A stretch of 64,000 bases of DNA, taken from NCBI GenBank assembly GCA_934098435.1, contig CAKOOV010000007.1, forward strand, positions 1 to 64,000. Reading direction: 5' to 3'. Below are positions 44,965-53,574 of this stretch, in pieces. The translations under genes were made by a program, and so were the position numbers. Origin of the DNA: an uncultured Bacilli bacterium (GTDB lineage Bacteria; Bacillota_I; Bacilli_A; RF39; UBA660). How positions within the stretch are numbered: position 1 is the stretch's first letter; every line of letters begins with the position of its first letter. The notes under the pieces are model-generated. The model had not been told where the DNA came from. It ran no database searches and saw only the letters and a list, made by a program, of their open reading frames with translations.

Positions 44965-45642
44965 ATGTATGAAAGAACATTAGCCCTAATTGGCGAAGAT
45001 AATCTAAATAAAATAAAAAGTAAAAACATCCTAGTATTAGGTACTGGTGGAGTAGGGGGATACACCATAGAAACACTTGTAAGAAGTGGCATTCAACATA
45101 TAACAATAGTAGACTATGATGTAATAGACCCCTCTAATATAAATAGACAAATCATAGCAAATAGTAATAATATAGGTAATTATAAAGTAAATGAATGGGA
45201 AAAAAGAATCAAAGAAATAAATAAAGATATCCAAGTAAAGAAAATAAATGAAAAAATAACTAAAGATAATATAAATATATTATTTGAAGAAGAATATGAT
45301 TATATAATAGATGCTTGTGATACTATTATCGTAAAAAAATTACTAATAAAATTATGTAAAGAAAAAAATATAAATCTCTTAACAGTATGTGGTATGGGAA
45401 GAAAATTAGATATAACAAAAATAAAAATATGTGATATAAAAGATACAAGTTATGATCCAATAGCCAAAGCCCTAAGAAAATATATCAAAGATGAAAAAAT
45501 AAAAGGTAAAACCATGTGTGTCTTTTCCATAGAAAAACCAAATAACACAAATAAAGAAGTAATATCATCAATGATGCCCGTACCTTCAGTAGCGGGCATA
45601 TATGCCGCTAATTATATATTACAAGATATAATAAAGAAATAA
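44965..45642 (+). CDS. tcdA: tRNA threonylcarbamoyladenosine dehydratase
   Basis: The 225-residue ThiF/E1-like enzyme has the nucleotide loop VLGTGGVGGYTIETLVRSGI, the following IVDYDVIDPSNINRQI and the DACDTIIVKK segment, as in TcdA/YgdL proteins that cyclise t6A to ct6A in tRNA. Location between aspS and rarA mirrors Bacillus yrvM. Length is slightly short of the usual 250. A hairpin (GAATAC/GTATTC) follows the stop. Confidence 0.88.
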   Translation: MYERTLALIGEDNLNKIKSKNILVLGTGGVGGYTIETLVRSGIQHITIVDYDVIDPSNINRQIIANSNNIGNYKVNEWEKRIKEINKDIQVKKINEKITKDNINILFEEEYDYIIDACDTIIVKKLLIKLCKEKNINLLTVCGMGRKLDITKIKICDIKDTSYDPIAKALRKYIKDEKIKGKTMCVFSIEKPNNTNKEVISSMMPVPSVAGIYAANYILQDIIKK

Positions 45643-45718
45643 AAGAATACAAAAATAGTATTCCTTTATTTTATGTTAACTTATAATTAACTATATTAAT
45701 AATAAATAATATATATTA

Positions 45719-45737
45719 TGTAACCAAATAATTTACA
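45719..45737. promoter_or_regulatory. Palindromic operator before the peptide cassette
   Basis: TGTAACCAAATAATTTACA matches the element at 34393-34411 in 17 of 19 positions. It lies 45 bases before the peptide start, almost the same distance as before the XRE gene (43). Confidence 0.6.
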
Positions 45738-45782
45738 TAATTAAAATTAAAAGTATTGTAAAATTAAAAAAAGGAGGTAATT

Positions 45783-45989
45783 ATGTTAAAAGCAGATTTA
45801 ACAAAATTTAAAAGATTAATGGAACTTTATCAAACTTATCAAAAGCAGGCTAATTCAAGTGAAAGAACAATATATTCATTACATGATGATAGCGGTCCTG
45901 GAGATCCGGATTATCATTGTGATACACATGATAATTACGTCGTAAACTCAAAAGTAAAAATAAAAGTAAAAGATAATGTCACAAATTAA
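45783..45989 (+). CDS. Putative RiPP precursor peptide
   Basis: The 68-residue peptide has a helical, Lys-containing leader (MLKADLTKFKRLMELYQTYQ) and a core-like stretch SGPGDPDYHCDTHDNYVV rich in Gly, Asp, His and one Cys, then a Lys/Val tail. It has a near-consensus ribosome site (AAGGAGG) and overlaps the radical-SAM gene by 14 bases. Such tight coupling of a short peptide to a SPASM enzyme is typical of modified-peptide systems. I do not recognise the precursor family. Confidence 0.72.
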   Translation: MLKADLTKFKRLMELYQTYQKQANSSERTIYSLHDDSGPGDPDYHCDTHDNYVVNSKVKIKVKDNVTN

Positions 45990-47064
45990 TACTTTAATAA
46001 AACCAACTCATAATTGTAATTTAAGATGTAATTATTGTTTTCATGAAAAATATGGATATGAAAAGAAATTATTAGATATGAATAAGCTAAAAAAATATAT
46101 TGATCTATTATCAGAAAATTATAAATATATTAATTTAGTTTGGCATGGTGGAGAAGCACTTACTGTGCCTCTTGACTATTATGAAGATATATATAACTAT
46201 TGTGATAGCAAAAATTCAAAGTTTATGTTTTCGGTGCAAACCAATGGTACTCTTTTAACACCAAAAATAGTTAATTTCTTTAATAGGACCAATACTAATA
46301 TAGGTTTATCTTTTGATGGTTTAAATAATGAATTGATGCGTAGACATACCAATGAAACATTAGAAGGTATAAAATTACTACAAAAAAATCACTACAATCC
46401 TGGTGCTATAATAGTGATAAATCAAAATAATGTAAAAAATCTAATAAATGAATATGAGTATTTTAAATCAATGAATCTAAGTATGAAAATTAATCCAATG
46501 TTTAATGATGGAGCTGCCGTAAAAGGAGGGTTACCATCTCTAGATCCAGATGAATACATAAAATATTTTACTAATTTCTTTAAATACTGGATAAATGATA
46601 AAACATGTAATATTAACGTTACGACTTGTGAAGAATTAGTAAATCTAGTTCTTAATGAACATTCAAAAGTATGTACTTTTAATTCATGTTTAGGGAAATG
46701 GTTATGTTTAGATTCTGATGGAATAATATATCCATGTGATAGACTATGTACAGATGAATACAATCTTGGTAATATTGAGGATATTACTTCTATAAACAAA
46801 GTTTTTATGAATGATAATTTTTTAAGATTGTTAGAGAAAAGTATCTTAAGAAGAGATGAATGTATTAAAACTTGTGAATATTATAAAAATTGTTATTCAG
46901 GCTGTAATGCCAATAGTATCTTATCAGAATTAGAAGGAATGAATATATCATGTTATATTCAAAAAGGTATATTAAAAGAATTAAAAGAATATATACTAAA
47001 TGCAAAATATAATATACAAGATGTTAACCCAACTTATAGTAGAATTTTAGCAAAGAGGAAGTAA
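45976..47064 (+). CDS. Radical SAM/SPASM peptide-modifying enzyme
   Basis: The 362-residue enzyme has the radical-SAM cluster motif HNCNLRCNYC (Cys14, 18, 21), LVWHGGEALTVP and QTNGTLL, as in anaerobic sulfatase-maturase-like enzymes. The C-terminal SPASM domain has Cys in VCTFNSCLGKWLCLDSDGIIYPCDRLC and ECIKTCEYYKNCYSGC, enough for two auxiliary clusters. Overlap with the preceding peptide gene makes that peptide the likely substrate. The bond formed (thioether, C-C or other) cannot be predicted; the core has only one Cys. Confidence 0.9.
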   Translation: MSQINTLIKPTHNCNLRCNYCFHEKYGYEKKLLDMNKLKKYIDLLSENYKYINLVWHGGEALTVPLDYYEDIYNYCDSKNSKFMFSVQTNGTLLTPKIVNFFNRTNTNIGLSFDGLNNELMRRHTNETLEGIKLLQKNHYNPGAIIVINQNNVKNLINEYEYFKSMNLSMKINPMFNDGAAVKGGLPSLDPDEYIKYFTNFFKYWINDKTCNINVTTCEELVNLVLNEHSKVCTFNSCLGKWLCLDSDGIIYPCDRLCTDEYNLGNIEDITSINKVFMNDNFLRLLEKSILRRDECIKTCEYYKNCYSGCNANSILSELEGMNISCYIQKGILKELKEYILNAKYNIQDVNPTYSRILAKRK

Positions 47065-47065
47065 A

Positions 47066-47632
47066 ATGAAATATGTATATCATGGTAGTCATATTCCTAA
47101 TTTAAAATTAATTAAAAGAAATGAAAGTACACATATGAAAGAATGGGTATATGGAACATATTCAAAGGTAGTTGCAATGATATTTTCTTCGCCTATGCAT
47201 AGTGATTTATATTATTTTTTGTCAGGAAATGGAAGAACCACTAAAATAACATTAGTAGAAAGAAAAAAAGGAATGTTTCGTAAGATATTTAATACTAGTG
47301 GTTCTATTTATACACTAAGTAGTAAAAACTTTGCCGAGGGCCAAACAGGTTGGAGTGCCGAAGTAGTAAGTAATTATGATGAGGAAGTGCTAAAAGAAGA
47401 ATTTATTCCTAATTTATATGATGAATTAATAAAAGTGGCGAAAAGGGGAGATGTAAATTTGTATTTATATCCTAATAGACCTGATTATATTCCTCTAGAT
47501 AATAGTGATTTAATACCTAAGTTTGCTAGGTATAATAAAAATAGTAGAGCCGTAGAAGCATTTCTTCAAATATATCCAGAATTAAAAGATAAGTTATATA
47601 AAGAAATAGAAAACAAACAAGGAATACAATAA
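47066..47632 (+). CDS. ADP-ribosyltransferase-like protein of the peptide cassette
   Basis: The 188-residue protein begins KYVYHGSHIPNLKLIKRNESTHMKEWVYGTYSKVVAMIFSS. YHGS, the later WVYGT and GWSAEVV could represent the His-Tyr-Glu elements of a compact ADP-ribosyltransferase fold, as in small ART-like toxins and effectors. There is no signal peptide or membrane helix. It starts two bases after the radical-SAM stop, so it belongs to the cassette. The ART reading is tentative; function as modifier, immunity or toxin is unknown. Confidence 0.6.
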   Translation: MKYVYHGSHIPNLKLIKRNESTHMKEWVYGTYSKVVAMIFSSPMHSDLYYFLSGNGRTTKITLVERKKGMFRKIFNTSGSIYTLSSKNFAEGQTGWSAEVVSNYDEEVLKEEFIPNLYDELIKVAKRGDVNLYLYPNRPDYIPLDNSDLIPKFARYNKNSRAVEAFLQIYPELKDKLYKEIENKQGIQ

Positions 47633-47643
47633 TTGTATTCCTT
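47619..47643. terminator. Bidirectional terminator between cassette and rarA
   Basis: GGAATACAAT and ATTGTATTCC form an uninterrupted 10-bp stem with one loop base, with A run before and T run after. The genes converge here, and the plus-strand stop lies within the palindrome. Confidence 0.82.
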
Positions 47644-48858
47644 TTATAAATTACTTAATTTATCCATAATATCTTTAAGCATTTTTTCATTCTTATTTTC
47701 TTTAGGATAATAATATTTTTTATCAATAAGACTATCAGGTAAATATTGTTGTTTTACATAATCATTTTTATAATTATGAGGATATTTATAATCACTAGAA
47801 GGATTCTTAAGATGATTAGGAACATCAGATACATTACCACTTCTAACATCATTTAAAGCAAGATCAATAGCCGTTTCAGCCGAATTACTCTTAGGAGATA
47901 AAGCAAGTTCTATAACAATAGCAGAAAGAGGTATTCTAGCCTCAGGAAAACCAAGCCTTAAAGCTGAGTTAATAGCAGCATCAACCTTAGGACCCATACT
48001 AGGATTAGCAAGTCCAATATCCTCATAGACAATAACAGATAATCTACGAGTAATAATATCCAAATCATCACTCTCAATAAGCCTAGCCAAATAATGAAGA
48101 GAAGCATTAACATCACTACCTCTAATAGACTTTTGAAAAGCCGAAATAACATTATAGTATCCATCACCATTTTTATCACTATAACTATTAACTCTATTTC
48201 TAATCTTCTTAACTACAGAAATAGTAATATGTTTATCAGAAGTACTATAATAAGCTACTTCAAGCAAATTATAAGCAAATCTAAGATCACTACCCGCTAA
48301 AATAGCAACATATTCTTTAGCATCATCATCTATAGTCAATCCATCTAAATAATTAGAAGAAACAGCCTTATCAATACCCTTCATAATATCATTAGTAGTT
48401 AAATCCTTAAGTTCAAATAGCTGACATCTACTTCTAATCGCAGGATTAATAGCATGATAAGGATTAGCAGTAGTCATCCCAATCAAAGTAATAATACCAG
48501 ATTCCAAATAAGGAAGTAATATATCCTGTTTATCCTTATTAAGTCTATGAATTTCATCCACTATTAAAATCATACTACCATATAATTTAGCTTCTTCTAT
48601 AACAATATCAAAATCCTTTTTATTATTAACAACAGCATTAAGACACCTATATCTAACACCAAGTTCATTACTAATAGCGGTAGCAATACTAGTTTTACCA
48701 ATACCAGGATGACCATATAAAATCATTGAAAATAACTTCTTATTCTTAACCAAATTATATATAACATTATCCTTACCAACTAAATGTTCTTGACCAATAA
48801 TATCTTCTAAAGACTTAGGTCTTAATTTAACCGCTAATAATTCTTCCATATATATCAC
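47644..48858 (-). CDS. rarA: Replication-associated recombination protein RarA
   Basis: The 404-residue AAA+ protein acts at stalled replication forks. It has LRPKSLEDIIGQEHLVG, Walker A ILYGHPGIGKTSIA, Walker B ILIVDEIHRLNK, sensor 1 TTANPYHAINPAIRSR and the C-terminal tetramerisation part (SDVNASLHYLARLIESDD...VYEDIGLANP). Length is slightly shorter than in Bacillus. The last base precedes the glyA stop directly, so both are one minus-strand operon. Confidence 0.95.
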   Translation of the reverse strand: MIYMEELLAVKLRPKSLEDIIGQEHLVGKDNVIYNLVKNKKLFSMILYGHPGIGKTSIATAISNELGVRYRCLNAVVNNKKDFDIVIEEAKLYGSMILIVDEIHRLNKDKQDILLPYLESGIITLIGMTTANPYHAINPAIRSRCQLFELKDLTTNDIMKGIDKAVSSNYLDGLTIDDDAKEYVAILAGSDLRFAYNLLEVAYYSTSDKHITISVVKKIRNRVNSYSDKNGDGYYNVISAFQKSIRGSDVNASLHYLARLIESDDLDIITRRLSVIVYEDIGLANPSMGPKVDAAINSALRLGFPEARIPLSAIVIELALSPKSNSAETAIDLALNDVRSGNVSDVPNHLKNPSSDYKYPHNYKNDYVKQQYLPDSLIDKKYYYPKENKNEKMLKDIMDKLSNL

Positions 48859-50082
48859 CTAATCATACATTCTATAACTATTAGTTAATTTTAAAACTCT
48901 TTCCCTTTCTTTTTTTATAACTTCTTCATCATTATAATTATTAAGAACATTATAAATAATATCACCAATTAAAACAAAGTCATCTTCCTTAAGTCCCCTA
49001 GTAGTCATAGCGGGACTACCAATACGTATACCACTAGCCTTCATAGGACTAAGTGTTTCATTAGGAATAGTATTCTTATTAACCGTAATATGAACACTAT
49101 CCAAAATAGCTTCAGCTTCTTTACCAGTAATACCAATAGAATTATAAACATCAAGTAAAATCAAATGATTATCCGTGCCATCAGATATAACCTTCATACC
49201 CTTACTAATTAAATAATCACTTAAAGCCTTAATATTTTTTAACACCTGCTTTTGATAAGTAACAAATGAAGGTTGCAAAGCCTCATAAAAACACTCAGCT
49301 TTAGCAGCAATAATATGCATAAGAGGACCACCTTGAATACCAGGGAAAATAGTCTTATTAATTTTTTTAATTATATCCTCATTATTAGTAAGAATAATAC
49401 CACCTCTAGGACCTCTTAAAGTTTTATGAGTAGTAGAAGTAACAACATCAGCATAATCGAGAGGATTCATATGCAAATGTGCCGCTACAAGCCCAGCAAT
49501 ATGAGCCATATCAACAAATAAATAAGCACCAACGCTATCAGCAATTTCTCTAAATTTCTTAAAATCAATACTTCTAGAATAAGCACTAGCCCCCGCTATT
49601 ATCATTTTAGGCTTTTCTTTTAAAGCAATCTCTCTAACCTTATCATAATCCAAATATCCTGTATCAGAATCAACCCTATAATCAACAATTTCATAATCGA
49701 TACCACTAAAATTAAGACTATGACCATGAGTAAGATGACCACCATCAGAAAGATTCATCCCCATAACTTTATCACCTTTATTAAGAAGTGCTCTATATAC
49801 AGCCATATTAGCAGAACTACCACTATGAGGTTGAACATTAGCATATTTACAATTAAATAATTCACACGCATATGAAATAGCTAATTCCTCAACAATATCA
49901 ACATTTTCACATCCACCATAATACCTTTTAGAAGGATAACCTTCAGCATACTTATTAGTAAAAACACTACCTTGAAGTTCTAAAATATCTTTAGATACAT
50001 AATTCTCACTAGCGATAAGTTCAATATTATCATTTTGCCTTTTAATTTCCTTATTTAAAGCATCTCTTATTAACTTATCCAT
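48859..50082 (-). CDS. glyA: Serine hydroxymethyltransferase
   Basis: The 407-residue PLP enzyme interconverts serine and glycine with tetrahydrofolate. It has IELIASENYVS near the start, the GGHLTHG segment, VDMAHIAGLVA and the PLP lysine in TSTTHKTLRGPRGG. It is full length. The start region faces the microprotein at 50214 across a divergent promoter region. rarA follows without a gap on the same strand. Confidence 0.97.
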   Translation of the reverse strand: MDKLIRDALNKEIKRQNDNIELIASENYVSKDILELQGSVFTNKYAEGYPSKRYYGGCENVDIVEELAISYACELFNCKYANVQPHSGSSANMAVYRALLNKGDKVMGMNLSDGGHLTHGHSLNFSGIDYEIVDYRVDSDTGYLDYDKVREIALKEKPKMIIAGASAYSRSIDFKKFREIADSVGAYLFVDMAHIAGLVAAHLHMNPLDYADVVTSTTHKTLRGPRGGIILTNNEDIIKKINKTIFPGIQGGPLMHIIAAKAECFYEALQPSFVTYQKQVLKNIKALSDYLISKGMKVISDGTDNHLILLDVYNSIGITGKEAEAILDSVHITVNKNTIPNETLSPMKASGIRIGSPAMTTRGLKEDDFVLIGDIIYNVLNNYNDEEVIKKERERVLKLTNSYRMYD

Positions 50083-50213
50083 TTATATCAACTCACTTTC
50101 TTAATTTATTATAACTTATTTATATAACAAAGTAAATATAAAATACACATCTTAATCATTTGTAAAAGTAATCAAAGTATGATATTATAAATATATAAGA
50201 AGGGAAGATATAT

Positions 50214-50339
50214 ATGTTAATAAAATTATTAATCTGGCCATTTAAACTAATAGAGTATACTTTCAAACTAATATTTCAAATAATGTTTTGGCCCATTATG
50301 TTTATATTAAACTTAATCAATAGTACAAGTAATAAATAA
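50214..50339 (+). CDS. 41-residue membrane microprotein
   Basis: The ATG follows AAGGGAAG, and the peptide is LIKLLIWPFKLIEYTFKLIFQIMFWPIMFILNLINSTSNK, an amphipathic to hydrophobic helix. A promoter fits upstream (TTGTAA, 17 bases, TATTAT at about 50160-50190). It is free-standing between divergent glyA and the recombinase. The family is not recognised. Confidence 0.6.
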   Translation: MLIKLLIWPFKLIEYTFKLIFQIMFWPIMFILNLINSTSNK

Positions 50340-50583
50340 TTAGATAATTATCTAGGTTACAGGACCCTATTAATTTTTAATAATGTATAAAAAGAAGATA
50401 AAACAGTTTAGCAAACAACCTAACTGTTTTATTTTATTAAAATATTTAAATTATAGACTCAAGGCTATAATTTACCTCTTAAGACTACAGGCTTAAGAGG
50501 ATATAAAATGTAAAATTAATGTCATAAAGTTTACTAAAAATACTAATAATGTTATAATAAATATGAAAGTAGGGTAGTAATAA
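50340..50583. other. Gene-free stretch with three hairpins
   Basis: A terminator-like hairpin pairs ATAAAACAGTT (50398-50408) with AACTGTTTTAT (50422-50432). Then ATAG...CTAT (50453-50467) and the perfect CCTCTTAAG/CTTAAGAGG stem (50475-50500) follow. A promoter for the recombinase gene fits at about 50532-50560 (TTTACT, 17 bases, TATAAT). No known riboswitch was recognised. Confidence 0.5.
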
Positions 50584-51504
50584 ATGATAAAAATAGATAA
50601 TCTAAAATTAAATAAAAATAATAAAGATATCTTAGAAAAATATCAAATATATCTTCTTACAGTAAAACAAAAAGAAGAAAAAACAACAGTATCATCATAT
50701 ATAGAAGATATCTATAAATATCTAGAATATATGGAAAATAATAAAATAAAAACTGCCCTAAATATAGAATATCAAGACATAACAAAATACTTAAAATATC
50801 TAGATAATAATAACTATGAAACATCTTCAATAATAAGAAAAATAGTATCAATAAAACTATTCCATAAATATTTAAGTGAAGAATATAAAATAAAAGATAT
50901 AAGTAGTAAAATAATAAATCCAAAATTAAGAAGAAAATTACCTAATATATTAACAATAGAAGAAGTAGATAACTTATTAGATATAAAATTAAATACCCCA
51001 TTTGATTATCGAAATAAAGCTATGTTAGAACTAATGTATTCATCAGGCTTAAGAGTCAGTGAATTAGTAGATTTAAAACTAAACAATATAGACTTAGATA
51101 ATGGTTATGTAAGATGTCTAGGTAAAGGAAAAAAAGAAAGAATAATACCTATAGGAGAAATAGCTATAGAATATCTAAAAAAATATATAAACGAATATAG
51201 AAATAGCATGAAAAAAGGTTATTATACTGAGAATGTATTTTTAAATAATCATGGAAAAAACATAACAAGACAAGGTTTCTTTCTAATAATAAAAAATATA
51301 GCCAAAGAAAAAAATATAAATAAAAATATAACACCACATATGTTAAGACATAGTTTTGCTACTCACTTACTAAATAATGGAGCCAATCTAAGAACCATTC
51401 AAGAAATGTTAGGTCATAGTAGTATAACTACTACTCAAATATATACAAACGTATCAAACGATATAATAAAAGAAAATTATGAAATATATAAAAGGAGAGA
51501 TTAA
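50584..51504 (+). CDS. xerD: Tyrosine recombinase of XerC/XerD type
   Basis: The 306-residue enzyme resolves chromosome dimers at dif. The N-terminal SAM-like domain is followed by the catalytic domain: Arg in SSGLRVSELVDLK, Lys in RCLGKGKKERIIP, HMLRHSFATHLL, the LGHSSITTTQIYTNV box with the nucleophilic Tyr. Whether it is XerC or XerD is not certain. A dif site with an integrated inovirus lies only 7 kb to the right, so this enzyme is a probable agent of that integration. It overlaps the leading codons of the mutase frame. Confidence 0.92.
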   Translation: MIKIDNLKLNKNNKDILEKYQIYLLTVKQKEEKTTVSSYIEDIYKYLEYMENNKIKTALNIEYQDITKYLKYLDNNNYETSSIIRKIVSIKLFHKYLSEEYKIKDISSKIINPKLRRKLPNILTIEEVDNLLDIKLNTPFDYRNKAMLELMYSSGLRVSELVDLKLNNIDLDNGYVRCLGKGKKERIIPIGEIAIEYLKKYINEYRNSMKKGYYTENVFLNNHGKNITRQGFFLIIKNIAKEKNINKNITPHMLRHSFATHLLNNGANLRTIQEMLGHSSITTTQIYTNVSNDIIKENYEIYKRRD

Positions 51505-51505
51505 A

Positions 51506-52873
51506 ATGAAATTAAACAAAGAAATATTTAGAGAATATGACATAAGAGGAATATGGCAAAAAGATATAGATGGAGAAATATCTTATTATATAGGAAGAGC
51601 ATTTGCCACCAAATTACTAAGTTATGGAAAAGATACAATGCTCGTAGGATATGATAATAGATTAAGTTCAAAAGAAATAGAAACAAATCTAGTAAAAGGA
51701 CTTACTGATAGTGGTGTTAATGTCGTAAGACTAGGATTAGTTACAACACCAATGTATTATTATGCCTGGGATAAATTAAATATAAAATGTGGTATAATGA
51801 TAACAGCAAGTCATAATCCAAAAGAATATAATGGCTTTAAAATGAGTTATAATGGTATACATAACTGTTTCGGTAAAGAAGTATTAGATCTATATTATAT
51901 AATAATAAATGGAATATATGCTGAAGGAAAAGGGACAATATCAAACTATAACATCCAAGAAGATTATATAAAAATGATAAAAGAACATATAAATTTAGGA
52001 AATAATAAATTAAAAATAGTATATGATTGTGGTAATGGAACAACATCCATAGTAGCAAAAGATATATTTGTATCAAATAAAAATATCGAATATATACCAC
52101 TATATAACACATCAGACGGAAGTTTTCCAAACCATAATCCAGATCCAGCAGTTGAAGAAAATCTTACCGACTTAAAGAAAAAAGTAATAGAAGTACATGC
52201 CGATTGCGGTATAGCTTTTGATGGAGATGGCGATAGAGTAGGAGTAGTATCCGAAAAAGGAGAATATATAGAAATAGATAAATATATGATAATAATATGG
52301 CGTAATATCTATAACAAAGTAAAAAATAAAAAAGGCTTCTACGACGTAAAATGTTCTAACGTATTAAAAGACGAACTAATAAAATTAGGAATCGAACCAA
52401 TAGAAACAAGAACCGGAAATTCATATACAAAAAAAATATCTTATGAAAACGATTACCCATTTGGAGGAGAATATTCAGGACACTTATACTTTAGAGATAA
52501 ATTCATTGGTAACGATGATGGAATATATGGCGGATTAAGATTAGTAGAAATACTATCAAACAAGAAAACAACCGTCTCAGAAGAACTAAAAGGCATCTCG
52601 GTATATTATTCCTCAAAAGAAACAAAACTACCCGTAGAGGACTCAAAAAAGGCCGATATAATAGATAGAGTAGAGGAGTATGTAAAAAATAAAGGATATA
52701 AATATCAAACAATAGATGGAATCAAAATAATCTACCCAGATGGCTTTGCCCTAATAAGAAAATCAAATACATCCCCTAATATAATAACAAGATATGAATC
52801 CAAAGATAAAGAAAAATTAAAACAAATAGAAGAAGAATTCACTTCCCTATTAAATAAACTAAAAGAAGAGTAG
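51506..52873 (+). CDS. Phosphohexomutase (phosphomannomutase/phosphoglucomutase)
   Basis: The 455-residue enzyme of the alpha-D-phosphohexomutase family moves phosphate between C6 and C1 of a hexose. It has EYDIRGIW, the phosphoserine loop TASHNPKEYNGFK, the metal loop FDGDGDRVG, the sugar loop EYSGHLYF and the phosphate-binding RKSNTSPNI. I start at the ATG at 51506 after AAAGGAGAG; an in-frame ATG at 51479 lies inside the recombinase gene. Specificity for mannose or glucose phosphate cannot be told. Confidence 0.93.
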   Translation: MKLNKEIFREYDIRGIWQKDIDGEISYYIGRAFATKLLSYGKDTMLVGYDNRLSSKEIETNLVKGLTDSGVNVVRLGLVTTPMYYYAWDKLNIKCGIMITASHNPKEYNGFKMSYNGIHNCFGKEVLDLYYIIINGIYAEGKGTISNYNIQEDYIKMIKEHINLGNNKLKIVYDCGNGTTSIVAKDIFVSNKNIEYIPLYNTSDGSFPNHNPDPAVEENLTDLKKKVIEVHADCGIAFDGDGDRVGVVSEKGEYIEIDKYMIIIWRNIYNKVKNKKGFYDVKCSNVLKDELIKLGIEPIETRTGNSYTKKISYENDYPFGGEYSGHLYFRDKFIGNDDGIYGGLRLVEILSNKKTTVSEELKGISVYYSSKETKLPVEDSKKADIIDRVEEYVKNKGYKYQTIDGIKIIYPDGFALIRKSNTSPNIITRYESKDKEKLKQIEEEFTSLLNKLKEE

Positions 52874-52879
52874 GAGTCC

Positions 52880-53038
52880 CTATTCTTCTTCTTTATTATC
52901 ATCGTTATCACAATTCTTACAAGAATTACTATTCTCATGACAGTTACATTCATAACCATTATCATGACAATTACACTTTAAAGAATTATTAGATTTTAAA
53001 TTACTTTCATTTTTTGAAGTTTTATTTTTCTTACTCAT
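52880..53038 (-). CDS. Small Cys/His-rich protein, probably metal-binding
   Basis: From the ATG with ribosome site GGAGG the protein has 52 residues: a basic Lys/Asn/Ser start, then LKCNCHDNGYECNCHENSNSCKNCDNDD with three Cys-x-Cys or Cys-x2-Cys units and two His. This spacing could hold zinc or copper. No family is recognised. An in-frame upstream extension would add a hydrophobic stretch, but its ATG lacks a ribosome site. It lies just left of the prophage. Confidence 0.65.
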   Translation of the reverse strand: MSKKNKTSKNESNLKSNNSLKCNCHDNGYECNCHENSNSCKNCDNDDNKEEE

Positions 53039-53141
53039 TTTAATTACCTCCATTAATATTATTAACAATAAAATAAAAGTATATACAAAATAAATAGAGT
53101 AAATATATGGAAATAAAATAACAATAATCATCCAGCAAAAA

Positions 53142-53162
53142 TAGAACTTAACATAATATTAA
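53142..53162. repeat. attL: left 21-bp direct repeat of the prophage
   Basis: It contains the XerD-type arm ACTTAACATAA (53146-53156) and centre TATTAA (53157-53162). The following bases GTATTAAGATA match the opposite dif arm poorly, so this is a half dif joined to phage DNA. The adjacent AAGTAT-TAAG-ATACTT is a small palindrome. Confidence 0.9.
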
Positions 53163-53220
53163 GTATTAAGATACTTAAAAAGTCTCTTAAAACGCAAAAA
53201 AATGCCAAATAATGGCATTT

Positions 53221-53346
53221 TTATTTTTTAATTTTTTTAATTATACTAATAATTATTCCAATTATTCCAACAATGAATAAAAATAAAAATAGTGGGTGTT
53301 TTAATATTTCCATAGACATATCTATGCTTAAATCTCTTAATGACAT
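53221..53346 (-). CDS. 41-residue phage membrane microprotein
   Basis: The ATG has ribosome site AAAGGAGT. The peptide has a polar start (SLRDLSIDMSMEILKHP), one hydrophobic helix (LFLFLFIVGIIGIIISII) and a KKIKK end. It follows the repressor gene by about 20 bases on the same strand, so it may be expressed in the lysogen, possibly for superinfection immunity (inference). A hairpin with arms AAATGCCA/TGGCATTT at about 53199-53222 terminates it. Confidence 0.6.
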   Translation of the reverse strand: MSLRDLSIDMSMEILKHPLFLFLFIVGIIGIIISIIKKIKK

Positions 53347-53365
53347 TTATATACTCCTTTTCAAT

Positions 53366-53563
53366 TCAACTTTTAATCATTAAAATAATATCTTTATCTT
53401 CGATTTTCAAAACATTAATTACTTTTTTTAATGTTTTTATTTTTGTAATACTTTCGCCATTTTCTATTCTTTGAAGTTGCCTAGTACTTATATCGATTAT
53501 TTCTGCTAATTCTTCTTGTGTATAGTTTCTTTTAATTCTATAATTTCTTATAATTTCGCCCAT
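53366..53563 (-). CDS. Phage repressor, XRE family
   Basis: From the ATG preceded by TAGGTGAT the protein has 65 residues, essentially one HTH_3 domain (IIRNYRIKRNYTQEELAEIIDISTRQLQRIENGESITKIKTLKKVINVLKI). It is transcribed away from the phage structural genes. The intergenic region carries four 13-bp palindromes, one over the rightward -35, fitting a lysogeny repressor that also controls itself. A longer frame exists upstream but would run through two operators. Confidence 0.85.
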   Translation of the reverse strand: MGEIIRNYRIKRNYTQEELAEIIDISTRQLQRIENGESITKIKTLKKVINVLKIEDKDIILMIKS

Positions 53564-53574
53564 AATATCACCTA

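Noticed and set aside
46422..46799. 125-codon open frame on the minus strand
   Set aside because: Antisense of the radical-SAM gene, without ribosome site or domain.
50352..50390. preQ1-type riboswitch around GGTTACAGGACCC
   Set aside because: The stem is weak and the A-rich tail required for the pseudoknot is not present; no queuosine gene follows.
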